Positions 1-5,509 of a stretch of 9,197 bases of DNA are shown here, one piece after another. This stretch comes from Lachnospiraceae bacterium (GTDB taxonomy: Bacteria; Bacillota; Clostridia; Lachnospirales; Lachnospiraceae). Numbering within the stretch: the stretch's first letter is position 1; each line of letters begins with the position of its first letter. The translations under genes were made by a program, and so were the position numbers. The stretch covers positions 1 to 9,197 of the forward strand of contig JAJPZP010000036.1 in assembly GCA_021204285.1 (NCBI GenBank), written 5' to 3'. The notes beneath the pieces were generated by a model, which ran no database searches, was not told where the DNA came from, and saw only the letters and a list, made by a program, of their open reading frames with translations.

Positions 1-23
1 CCATAGCGATAACCGAGATTGCT

Positions 24-38
24 CGAAACCGATTAACA
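24..38. promoter_or_regulatory. Possible LacI-family/cre-like operator
   Basis: The bases AACCGATT at 27-34 fit the AANCGNTT core shared by LacI/GalR-family operators and catabolite (cre) boxes. Over the 14-base cre consensus TGWAANCGNTNWCA the stretch 24-37 matches at about 11 positions. It overlaps the proposed -35 element of the kinase promoter, which is where a repressor or CcpA site would be expected for a sugar cassette. The palindrome is imperfect, so this is a weak call based on pattern and position only. Confidence 0.25.
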
Positions 39-72
39 ATTTTTCTATTTTAAGTACAATTTTTTCTATAAT
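33..72 (+). promoter_or_regulatory. Promoter of the sugar/polyol cassette
   Basis: TTAACA (33-38) and TACAAT (55-60) each match the sigma-A consensus at 5 of 6 bases and are 16 bases apart, giving a start near base 67 and a leader of roughly 60 bases. A perfect TATAAT at 67-72 is a second candidate -10, but its best-spaced -35 region (about 43-49) is poor, so it would need an activator. The region is strikingly AT-rich against the GC-rich genes. No gene is seen in bases 1-129. Confidence 0.5.
36..70 (+). repeat. Short direct repeat in the promoter
   Basis: ACAATTTTTCTAT at 36-48 recurs as ACAATTTTTTCTAT at 56-69, differing by one T. The copies are 20 bases apart, about two helical turns, so they lie on one face of the DNA and span the spacer and -10 region. 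It could be a regulator-binding direct repeat, or a chance effect of AT-rich sequence. Confidence 0.4.
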
Positions 73-129
73 TATATCACAGGATTTTAGATAATAAAAG
101 GGAGAAAAAAAGAAAAGGAGGGAAACAGC

Positions 130-1626
130 ATGGCGATAGCCGGTGTGGATGTCGGAACCACACGCTGCAAGTGTACAGTGTGCGGCCTGGACGGCGGTGT
201 GCTCGGTGAAGCATACGAGGAATATGACGTGGTAAAGGAGAGCGGCGGCAGGGAACTGGACGCCTGGGAAGTCTGGCAGAAGGTGAAATCTGTTATCCGG
301 AAGGCCACGCGATCAGCGGATAAGATACATGCGATCGGCGTTACCTCGTTTGGAGAGACGAGCATTTTTGTCGGCGAGGATGGAAAGCCTCTGATGAACG
401 CCCTGCTCTATGTGGATTCCCGGGGTGAGGAGCAGTGCAGAAGGCTTGCGGAGCATTTTGGAGCGGAGTATATTTTCCGGGTGACCGGTGCGAGGCCACA
501 CTCGATGTACAGTATATCGAAGCTGATGTGGATGGCGGAATACGAGAAGGAGGTATTCGCGAGGACAAAGCATATCTGCCAGTTCGGCGATTATATCGTA
601 TATATGCTCAGTGGAAAGTTTCAGATCGACTATTCCCTGGCGTGCCGTTCGATGGCTTTTGATCACCGGAAGCGCGACTGGTCGGATGAGATCCTGAACT
701 TTGCGGGGATTGACCGTTCGATGATGTCGCAGCCGGCGCCGACCGGCAGCCGGGTCGGGCTGATCCGGAAGGAACTGGCGGAAGAGCTGGGACTTACGGA
801 GGATGTTGTGATTGTCTCCGGCTGTCATGATCAGGTGGCCGCGGCGATTGGTACAGGTTGCCTGGCGGAGGGTATGGCCGTAGATGGAACCGGAACAGTG
901 GAATGCATCACGCCGGTTTTCCCGGAGCCCAAGAAGCCGGAGGCCATGTTTGACAGCAATCTTGTGATGATACCTTATGTCGGGGCACCGGACGCTTACG
1001 TGACCTATGCTTTTTCCTTCAACGGCGGTTCTCTGCTGAAGTGGTATCGCGACAATCTGGCATCTCTGGAGGCGAAGGCCTTTTCGGCGAAGGGTATCAG
1101 CCCTTATGATGGTTTCAATGCGCAGATGAAGGCGGGAGAGCCGTCCGGACTTCTGGTACTGCCCTATTTTTCCGGCGCGGCGACGCCTTATATGGACGCG
1201 AAGGTGACCGGCGCGATCCTGGGGATCACGGACGGCACGACTTCGATTGACATCTACCAGGCGCTGATGGAGGGTGTCACCTATGAGATGATGCTGAATT
1301 TAGAGTGCCTGCAGAAGGCAGGGATCGAGGTGAGTGAACTGCGTGCGACCGGCGGCGGCGCGCGGGCGGAGGCCTGGCTGCAGATGAAAGCCGATATCCT
1401 GAACAAAAAAATCGTGACGCTTGGAAACGCGCAGTCCGGTACGCTTGGCTGTATCATGATGTCGGGCGTGGCCTGCGGCGTTTATGAGAGCCTGGAGGCG
1501 GCCGCGGACATTTTCGTGAAGACCGGAAAGGAATATCTTCCGAATCCGGAAAATCACGCGAGATACATGGAGTATTATAAAAAATACAAAAAGCTCTATC
1601 CTGCAGTCAAAGAGGTTTGGGCATAA
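130..1626 (+). CDS. FGGY-family carbohydrate kinase (xylulokinase-like)
   Basis: A 498-residue cytoplasmic ATP-dependent sugar kinase, the usual length for xylulokinase-type FGGY proteins. The family signatures appear in order: phosphate-1 loop D7-V-G-T-T with K14; GCHDQ with the probable catalytic base D234; phosphate-2 loop DGTGT at 252-256; and the adenosine loop GGGAR at 408-412 followed by W416. Both actin-like FGGY domains are therefore intact. The start is fixed by AGGAGG at 116-121, eight bases before ATG. It leads a cassette with an aldolase and two polyol/ketose-phosphate dehydrogenases, so it probably phosphorylates a ketose or polyol for those enzymes. Substrate within FGGY (xylulose, ribulose, a ketohexose or a polyol) cannot be read from motifs. 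A role with the downstream araD, as an L-ribulose or xylulose kinase, is possible but the two genes are in separate transcription units. Family is secure, substrate unknown. Confidence 0.93.
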   Translation: MAIAGVDVGTTRCKCTVCGLDGGVLGEAYEEYDVVKESGGRELDAWEVWQKVKSVIRKATRSADKIHAIGVTSFGETSIFVGEDGKPLMNALLYVDSRGEEQCRRLAEHFGAEYIFRVTGARPHSMYSISKLMWMAEYEKEVFARTKHICQFGDYIVYMLSGKFQIDYSLACRSMAFDHRKRDWSDEILNFAGIDRSMMSQPAPTGSRVGLIRKELAEELGLTEDVVIVSGCHDQVAAAIGTGCLAEGMAVDGTGTVECITPVFPEPKKPEAMFDSNLVMIPYVGAPDAYVTYAFSFNGGSLLKWYRDNLASLEAKAFSAKGISPYDGFNAQMKAGEPSGLLVLPYFSGAATPYMDAKVTGAILGITDGTTSIDIYQALMEGVTYEMMLNLECLQKAGIEVSELRATGGGARAEAWLQMKADILNKKIVTLGNAQSGTLGCIMMSGVACGVYESLEAAADIFVKTGKEYLPNPENHARYMEYYKKYKKLYPAVKEVWA

Positions 1627-1647
1627 AAGAAAGGATGGAAAAAAGAC

Positions 1648-2664
1648 ATGCCGATTATCAGTAAACGGGACGAGGTAGTGAAAATTTATGAGGAAGCGGC
1701 AAAAAAAGGCTGGGTCATCCCCTGTCTCTGCACGGAAAATCTGACCACGACGGAGGCGATTCTCTCCGCGGCGAGTGAGTTCGCGAAGGACAATGGCCTG
1801 AAGAGTGTACCGGTCACGCTGGCGATGACGATCTGCTACGAGCATCGCCCACAGGCGAAGAACTATACGCACAGCCGGAACTGGCAGACGGGCCTCGAGC
1901 TTTTCAAAGCGGATGCAAAGGCGCTGATGCGCGAGGGCGGCGACTATGAGAATGTGGATCTGCTGCTGCATCTCGACCATGCGCAGCATGATCTGGACGC
2001 GGAGCTCTGCGACAGCGACTTAAGCGAGTATTCCTCGATCATGTATGACGCCTCGACGCTTCCTTTGGAGGAGAATATTGCAAAAACCCGTGCGTTTGTC
2101 GAGAAGAAGGGAAAGGAAATTCTGATCGAGGGAGCCTGCGACGAGATCATCGATGCGGGCGGTGAGGCGCATAACGATATCACAAGCGCGGACAAGTGTA
2201 AGGACTATATGAGGCATACCGGCGTGGATCTTGTGGTGGCAAATCTCGGAACCGAGCATCGCGCTTCCGGTAAGGAGCTGATGTATCATGGCGACGCGGC
2301 GCGCGCGATTAAGGAGAAAATCGGCCCGAAGATTGTGCTGCACGGCACCTCCTCTGTTACGAATGAACAGGTGCGTGGCCTGTTTTCCGACGGCGTCTGC
2401 AAGGTCAATATCTGGACCGCGCTTGAGCGCGATTCGGCTCCGGAACTGGTGGATTTCCTTGTCAGAAATATCTCGAAGGCGGCAGGGACGGACAGAACGG
2501 CGAAGCTTGTAGCGGATGGATATCTTACCGATCGCTGTGTGACCGGTGAAAAGCAGGCCTTAAGCGCGTTCACGACGGTTGCCAGACAGGATATTGTCTA
2601 TCAGACCATGAAGAAAATGGTCAGAGATTATCTGGATATGTGGTATGTGCTGGATGAAAAATAA
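1648..2664 (+). CDS. Class II (zinc) ketose-bisphosphate aldolase family protein, divergent
   Basis: A 338-residue TIM-barrel aldolase related to class II fructose-/tagatose-bisphosphate aldolases. Visible landmarks are HLDH at 108-111 (D110 catalytic, H111 zinc), MYDAS (the MFDGS-like block), E161 as a possible third metal ligand, NLGTEH with H204, LHGTSS with H232, and KVNIWT with N254 near the substrate phosphate. The fold and metal site look intact. Several blocks differ from the ordinary enzyme: GTEHR replaces GTxHG, LHGTSS replaces LHGGSG, and the usual GxxGGxED segment becomes an EGACDE-type sequence. At 338 residues it is longer than the roughly 285 of GatY/KbaY/Bacillus-type enzymes. 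The known family reaction is reversible cleavage of a ketose phosphate to dihydroxyacetone phosphate plus an aldehyde or glyceraldehyde 3-phosphate; the exact substrate here is unknown. It starts 21 bases after the kinase, with a modest AAGGA site about 12 bases upstream. Confidence 0.85.
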   Translation: MPIISKRDEVVKIYEEAAKKGWVIPCLCTENLTTTEAILSAASEFAKDNGLKSVPVTLAMTICYEHRPQAKNYTHSRNWQTGLELFKADAKALMREGGDYENVDLLLHLDHAQHDLDAELCDSDLSEYSSIMYDASTLPLEENIAKTRAFVEKKGKEILIEGACDEIIDAGGEAHNDITSADKCKDYMRHTGVDLVVANLGTEHRASGKELMYHGDAARAIKEKIGPKIVLHGTSSVTNEQVRGLFSDGVCKVNIWTALERDSAPELVDFLVRNISKAAGTDRTAKLVADGYLTDRCVTGEKQALSAFTTVARQDIVYQTMKKMVRDYLDMWYVLDEK

Positions 2665-2668
2665 TGGC

Positions 2669-2688
2669 AGGAGGAATGGCAATATGAA
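2669..2688 (+). promoter_or_regulatory. Ribosome binding site fixing the MtlD-like start
   Basis: AGGAGG at 2669-2674 lies nine bases before ATG 2684, which opens directly onto the Rossmann strand MKAVMYGGG. An upstream in-frame ATG at 2645 overlaps the aldolase gene, lacks a binding site and would add 13 unconserved residues, so it is rejected. The 20 bases 2669-2688 recur with one mismatch at 4051-4070 before the sorE-like gene. Confidence 0.85.
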
Positions 2689-3895
2689 GGCAGTGATGTA
2701 CGGCGGCGGCAATATCGGCCGTGGTTTTATCGGGATGCTGCTGTCCCAGTCCGGTTATGACGTGACTTTCGTGGATGTGGTCGACGCAGTCATAAATCGG
2801 CTGAACGAGGAGCACTGTTACCCGGTGCGGATCATTTCCAGCGATGGATATGAAGACGTTAAGGTTGAACGTGTGAGCGCAGTGAATGGAAATGATCAGG
2901 CAGCGACAGCGAAGGCAATCGCCGGGTGCGATATCATGGCGACGGCTGTGGGCGTTAATATCCTGAAATTTATCATTTCTAATCTGGTCGCGGGTATCCG
3001 CCTGCGCCGGGAGCAGGGCGGCGGACCCTTAAATATCCTGATCTGCGAGAACCTGATGGATGCGAACAAGGTGCTCGAGGGGATGTTGAAGGAGGAACTT
3101 ATGGAGGAGGAAATCGCCTGGTTTGATGAAAATATCGGTCTTGTGGAAGTCTCGATCGGACGCATGGTGCCGGTACAGACGGAAGAGATGAAGGACGGCG
3201 ATCCTCTGCGCGTCTGCGTGGAAAGTTACGGCTTCCTGCCTGCAGACAAGGCAGCGTTTAAGGGCGGCGTGCCCGAGATCAAAAACATGGTTCCTTTTGA
3301 GCCCTTTGATTTCTATATCAAGAGGAAGCTGTATGTGCATAACATGAGCCACGCGACCTGCGCGTATCTGGGACTGTACACGGGTAAGGATTATATCTAT
3401 CAGTCGATCGACGACGCGGATACCGAGCTCATCGTGAGTAATGCGATGACGGAGAGCACGATGGCGCTTTCGGCGAAGTACGGTGTGCCGCTCGAAGAGC
3501 TGGTGAAGCACACGCAGGATCTGCTGCGCCGCTTTACGAACAGCGCGCTGAAGGACACCTGTAAGCGGGTAGGCGGCGACCCGAAGCGGAAGCTGTCCCC
3601 GGCAGATCGCCTGATCGGCTCTTTCCGTACCTGTATGGAGCAGGGCATCTGCCCGGCATATATCAGCGTCGGAACGGCGGGCGCGGTCTACGAGTACCTT
3701 GTGGAAAACGAACTGCCGCAGACGAGGGAGAATGCGCTGGAGGTTCTGCGCACGGTTTCCGGGCTTACGGACGATGAAGAGCTGACGGCGATTGTGCTGC
3801 GGCTCTACGAGCTATACCAGAGCGGAGCCGATATTCGCACGATCCGGCATCTTGCGGCGAAGATCCGCGCGGAGCATGCCGAGCAGGTCATCTGA
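2684..3895 (+). CDS. mtlD: Mannitol-1-phosphate 5-dehydrogenase-like polyol-phosphate dehydrogenase
   Basis: A 403-residue cytoplasmic member of the polyol-specific long-chain dehydrogenase family. The N-terminal Rossmann loop GGGNIGRGFIG (residues 7-17) is the form typical of MtlD, and the catalytic signature KxxxxNxxH is complete as K215, N220 and H223, within the conserved block RKLYVHNMSHA. The later run RVGGDPKRKLSPADRLIG is also MtlD-like. The E. coli enzyme is about 382 residues, so this is slightly long. Known family chemistry is NAD-dependent interconversion of mannitol 1-phosphate and fructose 6-phosphate. In this cassette, which has no mannitol PTS in view, a related hexitol phosphate such as glucitol 6-phosphate is a fair alternative, and fructuronate/tagaturonate reductases are more distant relatives. 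It follows the aldolase stop by 19 bases. No terminator is seen after it, but a new promoter lies in the next gap. Confidence 0.85.
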   Translation: MKAVMYGGGNIGRGFIGMLLSQSGYDVTFVDVVDAVINRLNEEHCYPVRIISSDGYEDVKVERVSAVNGNDQAATAKAIAGCDIMATAVGVNILKFIISNLVAGIRLRREQGGGPLNILICENLMDANKVLEGMLKEELMEEEIAWFDENIGLVEVSIGRMVPVQTEEMKDGDPLRVCVESYGFLPADKAAFKGGVPEIKNMVPFEPFDFYIKRKLYVHNMSHATCAYLGLYTGKDYIYQSIDDADTELIVSNAMTESTMALSAKYGVPLEELVKHTQDLLRRFTNSALKDTCKRVGGDPKRKLSPADRLIGSFRTCMEQGICPAYISVGTAGAVYEYLVENELPQTRENALEVLRTVSGLTDDEELTAIVLRLYELYQSGADIRTIRHLAAKIRAEHAEQVI

Positions 3896-3967
3896 GAAAT
3901 TTCGCCGTTTCACATTCTGCCATATGAAAAAGAGTGGGGATGGAAGCAAAAATGGCGGGGAAATATC

Positions 3968-3996
3968 TGGACATGTGGTGTGGAATGGGTTAAAAT
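3968..3996 (+). promoter_or_regulatory. Internal promoter in front of sorE
   Basis: TGGACA (3968-3973) and TAAAAT (3991-3996) each match the sigma-A hexamers at 5 of 6 bases with an ideal 17-base spacer. Transcription would begin near 4003, giving a leader of about 60 bases. The 170-base gap that holds it (3896-4065) contains no gene; besides this promoter it has the stem-loop at 4010-4034 and the sorE ribosome binding site. Confidence 0.6.
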
Positions 3997-4009
3997 ATAA
4001 AAAGATATG

Positions 4010-4034
4010 CCAGACCGGCATTGTGCCGGCCTGG
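4010..4034 (+). promoter_or_regulatory. Stem-loop at the predicted 5' end of the sorE transcript
   Basis: CCAG (4010-4013) pairs with CTGG (4031-4034) and CCGGCA (4015-4020) with TGCCGG (4024-4029). This gives ten base pairs, one A/C mismatch and a three-base loop. It begins only about seven bases after the predicted start site. No T-run follows, so it is not a normal terminator. It may protect the 5' end of the RNA, or its DNA palindrome may be an operator overlapping the start site. Confidence 0.55.
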
Positions 4035-4050
4035 AAACCATCTTAATTTC

Positions 4051-4070
4051 AGGAGGAATGGAAATATGAA
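4051..4070 (+). promoter_or_regulatory. Ribosome binding site fixing the sorE start
   Basis: AGGAGG at 4051-4056 is nine bases before ATG 4066, where the conserved MKTKAVRIHGKRDLRLE begins. An in-frame TTG at 4021 sits in the stem-loop, has no binding site and is unlikely to be used. The element is nearly identical (19 of 20 bases) to that at 2669-2688. Confidence 0.85.
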
Positions 4071-5331
4071 AACAAAGGCAGTCAGGATACACGGAAAAAG
4101 GGACTTGAGGCTTGAAGAAATCGAGCTTCCCGAGATTGACGCCGATGGTGTACAGGTGAAGATCATATCGGATTCTATCTGTATGAGCACGTGGAAGGCG
4201 GCGGAAGAGGGCGGCGAGCACAAGCGCGTTCCGGATAATGTCGAGGAGAACCCGACGATCGTCGGACATGAGTTCTGTGGACAGATTGTGAAGGTTGGCG
4301 AGAACTGGAAAGATAAGTATAAGGTGGGGGATGGTTTCTCGATCCAGCCGGCGCATTTCTACAAGGGCTCGCTGATGGCTCCCGGCTATTCCTACCCGTA
4401 TTGCGGTGGAGCCTCCCAGTATGCGAACATTCCGATCGAGACACTGAAGATGGACTGCCTGCTCCCTTATGATTCGGACGTCTATTTCTATGGTTCGCTT
4501 TCTGAACCGATGAGCTGCATTATCGGTACCTATCATGCGATGTACCACACGAAGGGCGGAAGTTATGAGCACCAGATGGGTATCGTGGAAGGCGGGAAGA
4601 TGGCTCTGCTTGCGAGTGTGGGTCCGATGGGTCTTGGCGCGATCGATTACGCGCTGCACTGCGACCGCCGTCCGTCTCTGCTGGTCGTGACGGATATCGA
4701 CGATGCGCGTCTCGCGAGAGCGGAGAGTATCTATACGGTGGAGGATGCGGCGAAGAATGGCGTAGAGCTTCACTATGTGAATACCGGCAAGACGGAGGAT
4801 CCGGTAGGTGTGCTCCGTGAGATGACCGGCGGTACGGGCTATGACGATGTGATCTGTTTTGCCCCGGTGAAGTCGGTTGTAGAGCAGGCAGACGCTATCC
4901 TGGGTCATGACGGCTGCCTCAACTTCTTCGCGGGCCCGACGAATACGCAGTTCAAGGCGGAGTTCAATTTCTACAATGTGCATTATGCCTCTACGCATGT
5001 TGTCGGAACGAGCGGCGGAAATACGGATGACATGCGCGAGGCGATCCAGATGATGAACAGCGGAAAGATCAATCCGGCGGCGATGGTGACGCATGTCGGC
5101 GGTCTGAACGCGGAGGCCGAGACGACGCTGAATCTGCCGAAGATCCCGGGTGGCAAGAAGCTGATTTACACGCAGATTGACTTCCCGCTGACGGCGATTG
5201 CGGACTTCGAGGAGCTTGGGAAGACGGATCCGCTGTTTGCGGAGCTCGACAGGCTGGTCAAGGCAAACAACGGCCTGTGGAACGGTGATGCGGAGAAGTA
5301 TCTGCTTGCTCATGCAAAACCGATCGAATAA
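4066..5331 (+). CDS. sorE: L-sorbose-1-phosphate reductase-like zinc-dependent dehydrogenase
   Basis: A 421-residue medium-chain dehydrogenase. It resembles Klebsiella SorE as I recall it (NAD(P)H-dependent L-sorbose 1-phosphate to D-glucitol 6-phosphate). Shared blocks include KRDLRLE near the start, GHEFCG, PSLLVVTDID, DGCLNFFAGP and GTSGGNTDDMR, and the C-terminal GGKKLIYT. Catalytic zinc ligands C39, H68 and E69 are present. The four-cysteine structural zinc lobe of ordinary alcohol dehydrogenases is absent, as expected for this branch. The nucleotide loop is GPMG at 186-189, and D210 at the end of the next strand favours NAD(H) over NADP(H). It is the last gene of the cassette, has its own promoter and leader, and is followed by a strong terminator. 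With the MtlD-like enzyme it could connect L-sorbose 1-phosphate, glucitol 6-phosphate and fructose 6-phosphate. A related polyol-phosphate substrate cannot be excluded. Confidence 0.85.
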   Translation: MKTKAVRIHGKRDLRLEEIELPEIDADGVQVKIISDSICMSTWKAAEEGGEHKRVPDNVEENPTIVGHEFCGQIVKVGENWKDKYKVGDGFSIQPAHFYKGSLMAPGYSYPYCGGASQYANIPIETLKMDCLLPYDSDVYFYGSLSEPMSCIIGTYHAMYHTKGGSYEHQMGIVEGGKMALLASVGPMGLGAIDYALHCDRRPSLLVVTDIDDARLARAESIYTVEDAAKNGVELHYVNTGKTEDPVGVLREMTGGTGYDDVICFAPVKSVVEQADAILGHDGCLNFFAGPTNTQFKAEFNFYNVHYASTHVVGTSGGNTDDMREAIQMMNSGKINPAAMVTHVGGLNAEAETTLNLPKIPGGKKLIYTQIDFPLTAIADFEELGKTDPLFAELDRLVKANNGLWNGDAEKYLLAHAKPIE

Positions 5332-5361
5332 ACGGAAATTGATTACATGGAGTTGCTCATT

Positions 5362-5405
5362 GCGGGCGGCTGCGAATGGAAATAATTCGTGGCCGCCTGT
5401 TTTTT
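5362..5405 (+). terminator. Rho-independent terminator after sorE
   Basis: The arms 5362-5377 and 5385-5400 form a 16-bp stem, twelve Watson-Crick and four G-T pairs, around the seven-base loop GGAAATA. The stem is followed at once by a run of T to 5405. It starts 30 bases after the sorE stop and separates the polyol cassette from the prfB operon. Confidence 0.93.
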
Positions 5406-5408
5406 ACC

Positions 5409-5437
5409 TTGCGTTTCTGTTTTTCTCATGGCATAAT
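5409..5437 (+). promoter_or_regulatory. Extended -10 promoter of the prfB operon
   Basis: CATAAT (5432-5437) matches the -10 consensus at 5 of 6 bases and is preceded directly by TGG, an extended -10 element. TTGCGT (5409-5414) gives half of a -35 box at exactly 17 bases. The start would be near 5444, leaving a leader of about 65 bases. The promoter begins right behind the sorE terminator, so prfB and the genes after it should be expressed independently of the cassette. Confidence 0.55.
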
Positions 5438-5449
5438 GTAGTGTGACAG

Positions 5450-5484
5450 GTCAGTGCAGGCGGTCTGTGGCCTGCTGTGCTGAC
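5450..5484 (+). promoter_or_regulatory. Stem-loop in the prfB leader
   Basis: GTCAG (5450-5454) pairs with CTGAC (5480-5484), and inside it GCAGGC (5456-5461) pairs with GCCTGC (5470-5475) around an eight-base loop. A small asymmetric internal loop separates the two helices. No T-run follows and the ribosome binding site (about 5498-5507) is left free. It may stabilise the RNA; the leader is too short for a T-box or a large riboswitch. Confidence 0.45.
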
Positions 5485-5509
5485 ATATTTCAGAAAAGAA
5501 GGTGAGGTT

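Noticed and set aside
4010..4034. Stem-loop as an intrinsic terminator of the MtlD-like gene
   Set aside because: No T-run follows the stem, and it lies downstream of a good promoter; a 5' leader element fits better.
3896..4046. A small gene in the gap before sorE
   Set aside because: Open frames here have no ribosome binding site, overlap the MtlD-like gene or the promoter, and encode no recognisable protein.
3910..5313. Long open frame on the minus strand opposite sorE (467 codons)
   Set aside because: Its translation is rich in Arg, His and Ile with no recognisable domain, the pattern of a GC-rich gene read backwards, and the plus strand encodes a clear SorE-like enzyme.
5444..5509. T-box or amino-acid riboswitch controlling the threonine genes
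   Set aside because: The leader is only about 65 bases, holds one simple hairpin, and has no T-box core or terminator/antiterminator pair.
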